Assembly: GCA_021443545.1 (NCBI GenBank)
Contig: JABUTU010000072.1
Coordinates: 1 to 60,013 of the forward strand
Source of the DNA: Marinilabiliaceae bacterium
Lineage (GTDB): Bacteria; Bacteroidota; Bacteroidia; Bacteroidales; Marinilabiliaceae
DNA: 60,013 nucleotides
Direction of reading: 5' to 3'
The position numbers and the translations under genes were made by a program. Positions within the stretch are counted from its first letter, which is position 1, and every line of letters starts with the position of its first letter. Shown here in pieces: positions 38,417 to 48,518 of this stretch. Under the pieces are notes generated by a model. It was given only the letters and a program-made list of their open reading frames with translations, did not search any database and was not told the origin of the DNA.

Positions 38417-41359
38417 ATGCAAGCAAGACTATTGACCATTTTGACAATGCTGCTACTCGCTTTCGCGATGAATGCGCAGACATATGTGAGTGGTACGGTC
38501 ATCGACCGTAAGGATAATCAGCCTTTGCCAGGAGCACAGGCTTCGCTGACGCCAGCTGATGGCGGTCAGCCTATAGGAACGAGTACCGACCTGGATGGAA
38601 AATTCCGTATTAAGACATCTGCAGGTAAGTGGCATCTCAAGATAGCCTTCGTCGGATATACAAGTTTCGAGAAGGACATTGAGGTAGGAGAAGAAGATGT
38701 GAAAATAGGCATCGTGAAGCTTAAGGTTGAAGATAAACAACTCGATGAGGTTAAGGTTACAGGTGTTATGCAGCGTCAGGAGCAGAAAGGCGATACAACA
38801 GTCTTTAATGCGGAGGCCTTCAAGGTGAATCCCGATGCTACCACAGAGGATCTTCTCAAGAAGATGCCAGGTATGCAGGTTCAGGGAAACGAGGTGAAGA
38901 GTGGTGGCGAGACTGTTAAGAAGGTCCTCGTCGACGGAAAAGAGTTCTTCGGTGACGATCCTATGGCAGCACTGCGTAATATCTCTGCCGATATGGTCTC
39001 AAAGATAGAGGTCTATGACAAGCAGAGTGATCAGGCAGAGTTTACAGGATTCTCTGATGGACAAGAGGAGAGAACTATAAATATCTTGACCAAGATGGGT
39101 ATCTCGAAGGGTCGTTTTGGTCGTATCTACGCTGGTTATGGTACCGACGACCGATATGAGGCTGGTGGTAACTATAACTACTTCTATGGCGACCATCGTC
39201 TGTCACTCGTCGGTATGCTCAACAATACAAACCAACAGAACTTCTCGTTCGAGGATATGTCGTCTGGAGGTATGGGCATGGGTATGGGTATGATGGGAGG
39301 TCGTGGCCAAGGTGGAAAGAACCGTACTGGATCAATTGGTCTTAACTATACCCTTGATAAGGAGGATACAATCCGTATCGAGACATCCTATCGTTATGGT
39401 AACCGTAAGAATGTGAGCAATTCGACATCAGACGTGGAGTATTTTAAATTGACAGACGATGAAGACTTGCGTATAGATGAGAGCCTCTCTGATAGCGAGA
39501 ATAAAAACTACAATCATAACCTCAACCTCACTTTGGATTGGGATATCAATAAGACAAACAATATCATTCTTCGTTCTTACTTCTCATGGCAGGATGGAAC
39601 TCGTTATTCGTTGAATAATTCTGAGACATACTATCTGCCTGGGTTAGAGACTATCCTTTCGGATGACTACCTCTACCGATCTACGTCGAATATGAGCGAC
39701 AGCGAGTCATCTTCATATCGAGGCAGAGCAATGTTGACATGGCGTCATCGCTTTAGTATCCCACGCCGCACTCTCTCGCTATCATTGACGGCAAATATGA
39801 ATAATAGTGATAGCGATTCGGAGACAAGTAAGATGAACTACTACAACCAGGAGGATAATCAGTCGTCAGAACAGAATCCATATGCATCGGCAATGAGTTC
39901 TACAAAGTCGTCAGAACTTACCAAGTCCGACAATAAGTCGACAGCTCTCTCATCATCATTGATGTATACCGAGCCATTTGGAGATCATGTTGCTCTGCAA
40001 GTTAATTATTCGCCTTCTTACGATATTAACTCAGGCGACCGCAAGGTTAGTGCAGGAACACTTCCTTATGATAGTACTGACGAGTTCAAATATGAGTTCT
40101 CATCAAGTCTCTCTAATGAGAAGGAGACGCGTTACCTCCGTCAGAGAGCAGGTATGGGAATCAATATTTTCAATGGTCGTGTCTTTGATGCGACACTCGG
40201 TCTCGACTATCAGAATGCACAACTCGAGAGTGAGCAGATATATCCGTTTGAAAGTACGGTAAAGACATCGTTCAACAGTGTCTTGCCTTCTGTCAGAGTT
40301 CGATTCCAGCAAGGAATGGGTTCAAATATGCGAATCAACTATCGTACAAGTACGAGCGCTCCAAGTGTAAGTCAGTTGCAGGAGGTTATTGATGTCTCAA
40401 ATATCATGAGCTATTCAACTGGTAATCCGAATTTGAAGCAGTCGTTCTCGCACAATGCTAACTTGTTCGCTGCGTTCAATAATGCTCAGACATCGCGTGG
40501 AGTATTTGTGATGTTAAACTTCTCAACAACAAAGGATTATATTGCAAATACAACAACGACATATCGTACTGACTCTACCCTTATTACCAAAGATCTTAGC
40601 GGAAAAGAGATAGAGGTTATCCTTCCTGCTGGAACGTCGTTTACAAAGCCAATCAACACAAATGGTTACTATTCAGTAATGACGAATCTTAACTATACAA
40701 TGCCTGTGACCTTCCTCCGTTCTACAATGAATGTGGGTGTGGGTGCCAATATCATGCAGACTCCATCAATAGTAAACAATGTGAAGAGTTTGAATAAGAA
40801 CTATTCGCTCTCAGGTAACTTGACCCTTTCAAGTAATATTAGCGAGAATGTCGATTTCACTGTGTCGTACTTTGGTGGGTATAATATAGTTGAGAGTAGC
40901 ATTAACAAAGCTGGTAACCAAAACTACTACAACCATTCGCTTAGTGGTGTCCTAAACGTGATTCTTGGTTCTCGTATAGTCTTGGCAACGGATGCAGTTC
41001 ATACATATACCAATGGTTTGGGCGAAAACAGAGATAACAACTATGTCAAGTGGAATGCTGCCATAGGATGCAAGTTTTTCCCTGATCGTCGTGGCGAGCT
41101 TCGTCTGAGAGTAAACGATATTCTGGATAAGACTGAGAGCGTGACACGTAGTATTCAGGATAATAACATTACGACAACAACGACAGATGTGATACGTCGT
41201 TTCGCAATGCTAACATTTACATATAAGTTCCAAACATACGGGGATCAGCCAAAGCAGAACAACCGATTCCCTGGTATGATGCCAGGCATGGGAGCTGGCA
41301 ATGGTGGTCGTCGTAGTGGCGGCGGTGGCATGATGCCTCCCCCTCCAATGATGCATTAA
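38417..41359 (+). CDS. Outer-membrane beta-barrel protein of the TonB-receptor-like family
   Basis: 980 residues. A signal peptide (ends MNAQ) precedes a carboxypeptidase-regulatory-like domain (about 22-105; VSGTVIDRKDNQPLPGA), a plug-like segment (DLLKKMPGMQVQGNEV, KKVLVDGKEFFGDDP), and a large barrel of the PF14905 type with Ser/Asp-rich loops. The barrel contains Gly-Met runs near 285-300 (GMGMGMMGG), and the C-terminal tail after the last strand is Gly/Met/Pro-rich (GGGGMMPPPPMMH). The substrate is unknown and no SusD partner follows. It is monocistronic. Confidence 0.85.
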   Translation: MQARLLTILTMLLLAFAMNAQTYVSGTVIDRKDNQPLPGAQASLTPADGGQPIGTSTDLDGKFRIKTSAGKWHLKIAFVGYTSFEKDIEVGEEDVKIGIVKLKVEDKQLDEVKVTGVMQRQEQKGDTTVFNAEAFKVNPDATTEDLLKKMPGMQVQGNEVKSGGETVKKVLVDGKEFFGDDPMAALRNISADMVSKIEVYDKQSDQAEFTGFSDGQEERTINILTKMGISKGRFGRIYAGYGTDDRYEAGGNYNYFYGDHRLSLVGMLNNTNQQNFSFEDMSSGGMGMGMGMMGGRGQGGKNRTGSIGLNYTLDKEDTIRIETSYRYGNRKNVSNSTSDVEYFKLTDDEDLRIDESLSDSENKNYNHNLNLTLDWDINKTNNIILRSYFSWQDGTRYSLNNSETYYLPGLETILSDDYLYRSTSNMSDSESSSYRGRAMLTWRHRFSIPRRTLSLSLTANMNNSDSDSETSKMNYYNQEDNQSSEQNPYASAMSSTKSSELTKSDNKSTALSSSLMYTEPFGDHVALQVNYSPSYDINSGDRKVSAGTLPYDSTDEFKYEFSSSLSNEKETRYLRQRAGMGINIFNGRVFDATLGLDYQNAQLESEQIYPFESTVKTSFNSVLPSVRVRFQQGMGSNMRINYRTSTSAPSVSQLQEVIDVSNIMSYSTGNPNLKQSFSHNANLFAAFNNAQTSRGVFVMLNFSTTKDYIANTTTTYRTDSTLITKDLSGKEIEVILPAGTSFTKPINTNGYYSVMTNLNYTMPVTFLRSTMNVGVGANIMQTPSIVNNVKSLNKNYSLSGNLTLSSNISENVDFTVSYFGGYNIVESSINKAGNQNYYNHSLSGVLNVILGSRIVLATDAVHTYTNGLGENRDNNYVKWNAAIGCKFFPDRRGELRLRVNDILDKTESVTRSIQDNNITTTTTDVIRRFAMLTFTYKFQTYGDQPKQNNRFPGMMPGMGAGNGGRRSGGGGMMPPPPMMH

Positions 41360-41397
41360 AAAGCAGAATTCGTTTGAGGTAATTGATTATATTTTGC

Positions 41398-42417
41398 TTA
41401 AATCTTTCTTGTACTTTCGCGAATGCGAAGGAGAGGAGTGAAGATGTGGGTCTCGTACTCAAGAGGTACGGGGCCCTCTTCGATTTTATTAATAAGCATG
41501 CGAGCTGCCTCCTCTCCAATGCTAAATCCTTTTTGTTCTACTGTCGATAGGGTTGGAGAGGTGATAGTGGCGATAGGACCATCGCCGAAACCAATAACAG
41601 CTATGTCGTCAGGAACTCTATAGCCGTTCTGTGTCAGAATCTGTATGGCAGCAATTGCTGTTATGTCGTTCGAAGCAAATATGCCGTCAATCTCTGGAGC
41701 TATAGCTATAAGTTGCTCGCGATTCTCATCGACTGCCTCTTTGGAGTCGGCTTGAATGATATACCTATTCTCCACTGGGATTCCTGCCTCCTGGAGAGCA
41801 GTGATATAGCCCTCTTTTCTCTGTTGTCCAATGATAAGGGTGTCTGGAGAGCATAGATGAGCAATCTTGCGGCAGCCTATGCTTATCAGATGCTTTGTGG
41901 CAATACTGCCACCCATGAAATCGTCAATTATGACCTTGTTGGTTACGACATCTTCGCAGATACGGTCGAAGAAGACAACGGGCATGCCATCATCAATGAG
42001 TCGTTGCAGGTGAGGAGCAGCTATGGTATTCTTCGATACCGATATCATAAGACCATCGATGCGAGAGTCGAGGAGCGCCTGTATGTTACGCATCTCGCGT
42101 TCAGGGTCTTCGTTGGTCTGGCATATCATGGTGTTGTATCCTCGGGAGAAAGCAATATCATCAATGCCACTGATGACAGTTGAGAAGAAGTGGTGAACCA
42201 TTTCGGGAATCACCACACCGATAGTATTGCTTTTCTGTCGTCGCAGGCTAAGAGCTAAGGCATTAGGACGATAGTTGACGCTGTTGGCAAGTTGCTGAAC
42301 CTGCCTACGTGTCTCAACGGAGATATCTGGGTGATCCTTCAATGCCCTCGAGACCGTAGAAGGAGATATCCCCAAAGTTCGTGCTATATCCTTTATTGTA
42401 ATCTGATGCGATGCCAA
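41398..42417 (-). CDS. LacI-family transcriptional regulator
   Basis: 339 residues. The N-terminal helix-turn-helix (ITIKDIARTLGISPSTVSRALKDHP, then YRPNALALSLR with a Leu hinge) is of the PurR/LacI type. The periplasmic-binding-protein-like effector domain (60-335) has SNTIGVVIPEM, GVDGI-like RIDGLMIS, FASNDITAIAAIQ and IGFGDG. Family members bind palindromes with a central CpG and respond to sugars or nucleobases. It is the only LacI-type protein in the window and so the candidate for the CGCAAACGTTTGCG sites of the Sus locus, 22 kb away; this is an inference. It is convergent with the beta-barrel gene. A CAAATATA (-7 on minus) at 42445-42452 is the likely promoter. Confidence 0.9.
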   Translation of the reverse strand: MASHQITIKDIARTLGISPSTVSRALKDHPDISVETRRQVQQLANSVNYRPNALALSLRRQKSNTIGVVIPEMVHHFFSTVISGIDDIAFSRGYNTMICQTNEDPEREMRNIQALLDSRIDGLMISVSKNTIAAPHLQRLIDDGMPVVFFDRICEDVVTNKVIIDDFMGGSIATKHLISIGCRKIAHLCSPDTLIIGQQRKEGYITALQEAGIPVENRYIIQADSKEAVDENREQLIAIAPEIDGIFASNDITAIAAIQILTQNGYRVPDDIAVIGFGDGPIATITSPTLSTVEQKGFSIGEEAARMLINKIEEGPVPLEYETHIFTPLLRIRESTRKI

Positions 42418-42499
42418 CTAACCTCTATTTAATATGTACGATTGCAAATATAAACATTTATCTACATTATGGTGTATCATTGTCAAATATATCAATATG

Positions 42500-43375
42500 C
42501 TATTGTCGAAGAAGCTTCTCAGTTAGAGTTCTTGCATCTGTGAGTGCAGAAGATAGTAGTTGCTGAGATGACGCTCGACAGGGGCAAATGTCAATTCCAC
42601 CTCGACGCGTATATATGCAGGTGACAGCGAGTTCCGAGGGATTGAAATATTCCTTCAGTCGTATGTAGACGAGTTCGCATATCTCTTCGTGAAAGTGGTT
42701 TTCGCCACGAAGACTGACGATGTACTGGAGTAGCGACTGAGGAACTGGCAGATTGCTGGAGGTAATGTGTATGAACATAGAGCCCCAGTCGGGTTGATGC
42801 GTAATCTTACAATTGCTCCTCAGAAGGTGTGTTATGTAATTTCTTGTCCCACCAATATTGGATACTTTGAGCAGTGTTGGGGTCTCTGTATATTGAGTAA
42901 ACAGAGTGTCTCTACACTCTGGCATCTCCTCCAATAGAGAGTATTCCTGGTGTGTGAGGCGGAGAGCGGAAGAGGTGTGATTGGCGAGGAAGATATGAAG
43001 AGAGACCTCTGCCTTGAGGATGTTGGCGAGATCGTTAGTGATGATTCGCTCTATTTCTGACATGCCATAGTCGTCAGATGGTGATGTCTGGAACATATTG
43101 AGCGAGTTGAGGTATAGCTTCAGACTCTTGCTCTCCACGATGAAGGGGGAAGATGCGTCATAGACGATTTTCAGAAGACCGACAACAGGCATGCCCTTAT
43201 CGGTCAGCCAGCTTATTTCGTAGGCATGCCAAGTGTCGGAACCAACAAATGGTAGGTTTGAGGAGTCTATCCCGTATATCTCTCTGTTCAAATGTCTTGG
43301 GACAGCAACCAGTATTGATGGTGAGTATTCCTTGGGGTATTCTGTGCGCTTGCCTAATAGTGTTGCCTCTATCAT
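42500..43375 (-). CDS. queF: NADPH-dependent 7-cyano-7-deazaguanine reductase
   Basis: 291 residues, the long bimodular form (E. coli QueF has 282). It reduces preQ0 to preQ1 in queuosine synthesis. The catalytic Cys lies in LLRSNCKITHQPDWGSM, followed by NADPH/substrate motif residues FHEEICELVY. The N-terminal half holds ESKSLKLYLNSLN, which is the QueF signature. It is divergent from the following membrane-protein gene and separated by three genes from queE/queC. Confidence 0.93.
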   Translation of the reverse strand: MIEATLLGKRTEYPKEYSPSILVAVPRHLNREIYGIDSSNLPFVGSDTWHAYEISWLTDKGMPVVGLLKIVYDASSPFIVESKSLKLYLNSLNMFQTSPSDDYGMSEIERIITNDLANILKAEVSLHIFLANHTSSALRLTHQEYSLLEEMPECRDTLFTQYTETPTLLKVSNIGGTRNYITHLLRSNCKITHQPDWGSMFIHITSSNLPVPQSLLQYIVSLRGENHFHEEICELVYIRLKEYFNPSELAVTCIYTRRGGIDICPCRASSQQLLSSALTDARTLTEKLLRQ

Positions 43376-43439
43376 TTTTCGTTAGTTTCGTTGAGTGTGC
43401 TAAGGTAAGAATTTGCTACGTCAATTCAATGAAATTCTT

Positions 43440-43447
43440 TAACTTTG
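43440..43447 (+). promoter_or_regulatory. -7 box of the membrane-protein gene
   Basis: TAACTTTG with TTTG at 43412-43415 as a possible -33 element (spacing 24, long). It lies 72 bp before the preferred ATG at 43520. Confidence 0.45.
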
Positions 43448-43519
43448 TATGTGTCATAGCAAAGAGATAGCAAGAGTATACTTTGCAAGAAAGGTTTTGT
43501 GACTCATAATAACGATAAG

Positions 43520-45040
43520 ATGACTCGGCATTCTTCTCATAAGAAACAATATGGATTGATTGATTTCCTGAAGAGTTGGCAGTTGACAATAGGAACTGTT
43601 ATTCTCTTTGTATTTGTGCAAATATGTCAGCGATATATTTTGTTCGACATGGAGCAGACGAGAGTCTTTGTTTACGAAGCGGATAAGATAGCAGCACAAC
43701 TATCATCTGTGGGAGGAGTTTCCGATTTTATAGCCTTGTGGTTGCAGCAGTTCTTTGCTATATCATACGTGGCACCATTGGTTGTGGCGTTGTTGTATGG
43801 TGGGCTGACGTGGTTGTTGCAGAGAGTCTGTTCAATGGTGGTGGAGCGCGATCTGTTGCTTGTTGAAATGATTATCTCTTGGTTGCCAGCGGTTTTTCTC
43901 TTTGTCTATACTGAGGATAAGATTTTTTTCTTGACGGGTCATATTGCCATGCTTATTTCAGTGTTGGGGTTATGGTGTTATGCCACTTGTTTGTCGGGTC
44001 GTCTTAGACCATTGCGCCTCATCCTAATACCATTACTTTTTTTGGTAGAGGGATTCGTCTCATCAACATGCGTGTGGGTTATGGTATTGGGAATGATGCT
44101 GATAGCGATATGTCGTAAAGAGTGGAGAGAGGTTGGAACCATTGTTTTGTCATCCCTCTTGATGCTCTTTCTGGCACAGAGATATTGTATTGCAGTGGGG
44201 GCAGAGGAGCTCTTTTCTCCAGATATCTTTACAATAAGAATCGGTGGCGATGCAACAATGATATGGGTATGGCTATCATCGCTTTTGCTGATTGCCATTG
44301 TGATACTTAATGTTTTAAAGGATAGGGTTAGAGATACAACAATATCAGTCGTTTTAGCTTTTTCTATTGTGTTGTTGACAGGGTGTTTCAGTTACAAATC
44401 GCATAAAATAGAGGAGACTCATGAAAGTCTTTGGTTGCAACGGCAAATCGATACAGGAAATGTTGTGGAAGCCTTTAAATATTGTGAAAGACATATTAAT
44501 AATTTGTATATAGCGAATATATATTCTTACCTGCTTAGTACGATAGGAAGACTTGGAGACAGCAATATATTTGAGGAAGAGGAGCAGCTGATTATAGGTT
44601 CGTCTGAATCGATAATTGTTCGGCGTCATCTTATGACGTTGAATTACTATATTGGCTATGTGGCGGGAGCGCAGCGAGAGGCGTTTGAGCTTAACGAACC
44701 AACGGAGGGGATGATGCGACCGCGGGCGCTCATGATACTGGCAAAGACGAATATCATACAGGGAAATTATGCTTTAGCGGATAAGTATCTGAGTCACTTG
44801 AAGAATACATTGTTCTATCGTTCATGGGCACAGTCATACAGTCGTTTTTTGTGGGATGACAAGGCAGTGGAGGCTGATGAAGAACTTGGTTCACGACGTA
44901 AGGCGATAGAGATAGAGTCGATTCCTGAGCGGTGGACAGCCATGAAGTATCTGGTTAGTCAAATAGCAGCTGCTTCGCCGACGCTGCCCGCTACGCAATA
45001 TGTGGATGCATATGCTAATATGGGGGCGTATGATAAATAA
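43520..45040 (+). CDS. Polytopic membrane protein of unknown function (possibly DUF6057)
   Basis: 506 residues from ATG 43520; a GTG seven codons earlier (43499) is the alternative start. The N-terminal 300 residues contain about nine hydrophobic segments (for example LTIGTVILFVFVQICQRYIL and ISWLPAVFLFVYTEDKIFFL). The C-terminal 200 residues are soluble and helical, resembling tetratricopeptide-like helices (VVEAFKYCERHINNLYIANIYSYLL, NIIQGNYALADKYLSHLKN). I think this is the Bacteroidales DUF6057 family, but the assignment is from memory. The next gene (TolB-like, CxxCH) follows after 65 bp and may act with it. Confidence 0.6.
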   Translation: MTRHSSHKKQYGLIDFLKSWQLTIGTVILFVFVQICQRYILFDMEQTRVFVYEADKIAAQLSSVGGVSDFIALWLQQFFAISYVAPLVVALLYGGLTWLLQRVCSMVVERDLLLVEMIISWLPAVFLFVYTEDKIFFLTGHIAMLISVLGLWCYATCLSGRLRPLRLILIPLLFLVEGFVSSTCVWVMVLGMMLIAICRKEWREVGTIVLSSLLMLFLAQRYCIAVGAEELFSPDIFTIRIGGDATMIWVWLSSLLLIAIVILNVLKDRVRDTTISVVLAFSIVLLTGCFSYKSHKIEETHESLWLQRQIDTGNVVEAFKYCERHINNLYIANIYSYLLSTIGRLGDSNIFEEEEQLIIGSSESIIVRRHLMTLNYYIGYVAGAQREAFELNEPTEGMMRPRALMILAKTNIIQGNYALADKYLSHLKNTLFYRSWAQSYSRFLWDDKAVEADEELGSRRKAIEIESIPERWTAMKYLVSQIAAASPTLPATQYVDAYANMGAYDK

Positions 45041-45105
45041 TGGTTTAAGCAGGGTTGAATTTTATACTTGTGAAGTTCGAAACTACTCCATAAAAACTGA
45101 AAGTT

Positions 45106-46575
45106 ATGCGAAAGGCGATAGGTGTACTTTTGACTGTTGTGGTGTTGTGTGCCTCGTGTGAAGTCGAAAAGGGACATATAACAAGGGTTATTGATTCGGA
45201 AGTTTTAATCTATCCGGATTACAAAAATGTGGTTATACCAAGCAATATAGCTCCGATGAACTTCGCAGTGCTTGGAGATGTAGGTGATTATGCATTGCAG
45301 ATTGAAGCGCCATCTAAAACATTGTGGGTTAGAGCAAAAAATAATGATTTCGACATACCGTTGCATGAGTGGCATGAGTTGTTGGCGGATGCTAAAGGAG
45401 GGCGGCTGACTATGACGATAGCAACGCGAGAGAAAGATGACTGGGTGGGCACGACTCCCTTTGAGATGCGAGTTGTCTCAGATAGCATTGATGAGTATAT
45501 AACCTATCGCCTTATCCCACCTGGGTATGTAGGGTGGTATAAGATGGGGATATACCAATGCTCTCTCTCGACCTCTGAGCAGAGTGTCATATTTGAGAAT
45601 ACGCATACTCATGCCAACTGTGTTAATTGCCATACTGTAGGTTCCCAGAGTAGTAGCAGGACTCTCTTTCACATGAGAGGAGAGTGTGCAGGCACCTACT
45701 TGATGAAAGAGGGAGAGATTGCGCGACTCGACACGAAGACAGATTCGACAATTTCGGCTTTTGTCTATCCTGCATGGCATCCAGATGGCAGGTATATAGC
45801 CTTTTCAACGAATAGTACTGCACAGACTTTTCACACCGCACACAGGGATAGAATAGAGGTCTTTGACTACTCGTCCGACATCATTGTGTATGATACAGAG
45901 CTGAATGAGGTTTTTTATTCACCATTGCTAAAAGCGTCAGATTGCTGTGAGACATTTCCAACCTTCTCGCCAGATGGTAAGTGGTTGTATTTTTGTACAT
46001 CTCCAGAGGTGAAAGATGTGGAGCTGAACTATTCACAGGTTCATTATTCATTGTGCCGAATAGCCTTTGATGCGGAGCGCGGAGGTTTTGGAAATATTGT
46101 GGATACACTCTATAATGCTGAGCAAACGGGTAGGAGTGTTTCGTTTCCCCGTGTCTCGCCAGACGGACGGATTGTTGTCTTTGTGCTGAGTAATTATGGG
46201 AATTTCAGTATATGGCATAGTGATGCGGATCTCTATTCAATGAGTCTTGACGGAGAGCGGAAATTGAAGATTTTAGATGAGATTAATTCTTCGGATGTCG
46301 AGAGCTATCACTCTTGGAGTAAGAACGGGAGGTGGATGGTCTTCAGTTCGCGTAGAGACGATGGGTTATATACACGTCCATATTTTGCTTATTATGACGA
46401 AGAAGGGAAATGGTATAAGCCTTTTATGTTGCCTCAGAAGAGTCCTTCGCAATTCTACAAGCGATTGGATATGAGTTATAACGTTCCTGAGTTTATGGAC
46501 GGGCCATCGGAATTTTCTATGCGTGACATATTGAATGTTGCAAAAGAGGAATCTAAAAGAGTTTGTCTTAGATAA
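45106..46575 (+). CDS. TolB-like beta-propeller lipoprotein with a CxxCH haem-type motif
   Basis: 489 residues, lipobox VLCASC (Cys18). Residues 170-178 contain CVNCH, which matches the c-type haem attachment motif CxxCH in a short helical loop (THANCVNCHTVG). From about 215 onward a six-bladed TolB/WD40-like propeller is indicated by repeats of the form PxWHPDGRYIAF, PTFSPDGKWLYF, PRVSPDGRIVVF and HSWSKNGRWMVF. The N-terminal 150 residues are a separate beta domain. Haem attachment is inferred; the partner and substrate are unknown. It is probably cotranscribed with the preceding membrane protein. Confidence 0.7.
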   Translation: MRKAIGVLLTVVVLCASCEVEKGHITRVIDSEVLIYPDYKNVVIPSNIAPMNFAVLGDVGDYALQIEAPSKTLWVRAKNNDFDIPLHEWHELLADAKGGRLTMTIATREKDDWVGTTPFEMRVVSDSIDEYITYRLIPPGYVGWYKMGIYQCSLSTSEQSVIFENTHTHANCVNCHTVGSQSSSRTLFHMRGECAGTYLMKEGEIARLDTKTDSTISAFVYPAWHPDGRYIAFSTNSTAQTFHTAHRDRIEVFDYSSDIIVYDTELNEVFYSPLLKASDCCETFPTFSPDGKWLYFCTSPEVKDVELNYSQVHYSLCRIAFDAERGGFGNIVDTLYNAEQTGRSVSFPRVSPDGRIVVFVLSNYGNFSIWHSDADLYSMSLDGERKLKILDEINSSDVESYHSWSKNGRWMVFSSRRDDGLYTRPYFAYYDEEGKWYKPFMLPQKSPSQFYKRLDMSYNVPEFMDGPSEFSMRDILNVAKEESKRVCLR

Positions 46576-46672
46576 TATTTTATTTGTAGCAACTTTTTTT
46601 AAATTTTAGTAACATATTTTTCTCGGAAGCGTAAACTATAGAACTATTAGTGGTTTTTTTAATAAAAAAGAC

Positions 46673-48463
46673 ATGAAGATTAAATTAAGAGAGAAACTGA
46701 ATAGTATGAACGTGATTATCATGGGTCCTGTTCTTACTACTATTGTTGTGTTTCTGTGCATACTTTTTGCAGACTATTTTGTTGTAAGAAACGACTTGGA
46801 CGCTCTCTCGAGTAGCGATGTCAGTGCCAAGGCAGGAGCGTTTGGCTTTGCCTTTATGGTACAGAACAACACTTTGGACAGGTCTACCTATCTATTGGGA
46901 GAGCAGTATTCCAATATCTGTGAACTGGTGACTAACCGCGATGTTTCGCGCCTGCACGAGCAGATGGGATGGTTCATTAAGATTAGCAATACATACGCGT
47001 ATGTGGTGACCGATGAAGATGGTAGTATTATATGTTCGTCGCAAGACAACGTTAACGAAGTGACAATTCAAGAGTACTTCGAAGAATGTTTGAAACGGCA
47101 AGGACTTGTTTCGGGTATGGACCCCCTGTTTGATAACCAGATGTGTACGATCAGTGCTAATCTTCTCAAGAGTGAAAGTGGCGACTTGATTGGAATGATA
47201 GTGCTCTCTGGCATGAATACAACGATTAAGGGCCACATGATTAAGGATATGAATGTGGAGAACTCGAGTTGTTATATGTTTGACCGTCAATGTTGTATCA
47301 ATGCAACGCGAGATACAATTGGCGATTTGAGTGCCTTGAGGACGCCACAAGCTATTATAGATACGTGTTTTGAGAAGGGCGAGGGGGCTATGTTTGAACT
47401 TGAGATTGTTGGTGACAAGGGCTATTTCCTTGCGACTCCGATGAAGAGTTTCAAGGGGCATACGAATTGTGTTGTGCTTGTTCATTCATATACGCATCAA
47501 GCTGATCTCATCCTGGAGCAACAGGGTAATATGATACTCATCTGCTGTATCATAGCAGTCATTATATCTGTATTCCTATTCTGGCTTATATACTCAAGAC
47601 TCATCCACCCAGTATCTGATTTTGTAACTCAGATGAAGGTACTTGAGACGGGTGATTTAACAAAGGATATTCAGATAAAACACTCATGTAACGAGATAGT
47701 TGAGATAGCGGAGAGTGTGCAGACTGTTAAGAATAGTATCCGTAATGTTTTGATGCCTATTATCGATAAGACCGAGCAGGCAAATGAGTCGACAATGGTC
47801 CTTACGCACACCTCGGAGTCGCTTTCGCAATCAGCCAACAATCAAGCTGCCTCTCTCGAAGAGATTTCAAGTACAATGGAGGAGATGAATTCCAATTCTG
47901 AGCAAAATAGTGAGAATGCGCGTAATGCCAATGCATTGGCACAGAGCATAGGGGAGGAGATAAGGATAATAGGCAAGGCTTCTAAAGATAGTTATGCTGC
48001 AATATCACAAATCGCTGATAGTATAGCTGGAATAAATGAGTTGGTACAGCAGACCAATATTCTATCTCTTAATGCGTCGGTTGAGGCGGCTCGCGCAGGC
48101 GCACAAGGAAAGGGCTTTGCTGTGGTTGCAAAAGAGGTCGGACGACTGGCAGACCAGACATATACGACGGCGGAAGGAATCAATAGAACGGCCTCTGGAA
48201 GTATTCGAGAAGTTGAGCAGATGAATAAGCGAATCACCGACATAGTGCCGCGCATCGAGCAGATTGTTGCTCAGATGGGAGATATAACGACAGCAAGTAT
48301 AGAACAGAATACAGGGGCGGCTCAGGTCAATACAGTTATAATTGAGCTTAATCGTATCACACAGGAGAATGCAGCCTCGGCAGAGGAGATGTCGGCAATC
48401 ACAAGCGAGATTAAGAAGATGCTTGGGGAGATGACAGAGGCTATTAACGTCTTTAAGGTATAG
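46673..48463 (+). CDS. Methyl-accepting chemotaxis-type receptor (orphan)
   Basis: 596 residues. TM1 about 13-34, a periplasmic Cache-type sensory region (about 35-285, with [16 protein letters not shown]), TM2 about 287-308, HAMP (309-362) and a cytoplasmic signalling domain whose hairpin tip [30 protein letters not shown] is the conserved CheA/CheW-binding region. There is no C-terminal NWETF-type CheR tether. No che or motility genes are in the window. Bacteroidales generally lack flagella, so the output pathway is uncertain. It ends 18 bp before a bidirectional terminator. Confidence 0.88.
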   Translation: MKIKLREKLNSMNVIIMGPVLTTIVVFLCILFADYFVVRNDLDALSSSDVSAKAGAFGFAFMVQNNTLDRSTYLLGEQYSNICELVTNRDVSRLHEQMGWFIKISNTYAYVVTDEDGSIICSSQDNVNEVTIQEYFEECLKRQGLVSGMDPLFDNQMCTISANLLKSESGDLIGMIVLSGMNTTIKGHMIKDMNVENSSCYMFDRQCCINATRDTIGDLSALRTPQAIIDTCFEKGEGAMFELEIVGDKGYFLATPMKSFKGHTNCVVLVHSYTHQADLILEQQGNMILICCIIAVIISVFLFWLIYSRLIHPVSDFVTQMKVLETGDLTKDIQIKHSCNEIVEIAESVQTVKNSIRNVLMPIIDKTEQANESTMVLTHTSESLSQSANNQAASLEEISSTMEEMNSNSEQNSENARNANALAQSIGEEIRIIGKASKDSYAAISQIADSIAGINELVQQTNILSLNASVEAARAGAQGKGFAVVAKEVGRLADQTYTTAEGINRTASGSIREVEQMNKRITDIVPRIEQIVAQMGDITTASIEQNTGAAQVNTVIIELNRITQENAASAEEMSAITSEIKKMLGEMTEAINVFKV

Positions 48464-48481
48464 TCGAATAATATAAAACAG

Positions 48482-48514
48482 AGCAGACCATTTGTTGTGA
48501 GCAGATGGTCTGCT
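48482..48514. terminator. Bidirectional terminator between the chemoreceptor and queE
   Basis: 13-bp stem AGCAGACCATTTG/CAGATGGTCTGCT (one mismatch) with a 7-nt loop between two convergent genes. Confidence 0.85.
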
Positions 48515-48518
48515 TTAT

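Noticed and set aside
46892-47485. 197-codon minus-strand frame inside the chemoreceptor gene
   Set aside because: It is fully antisense to the Cache sensory region and has no family resemblance.
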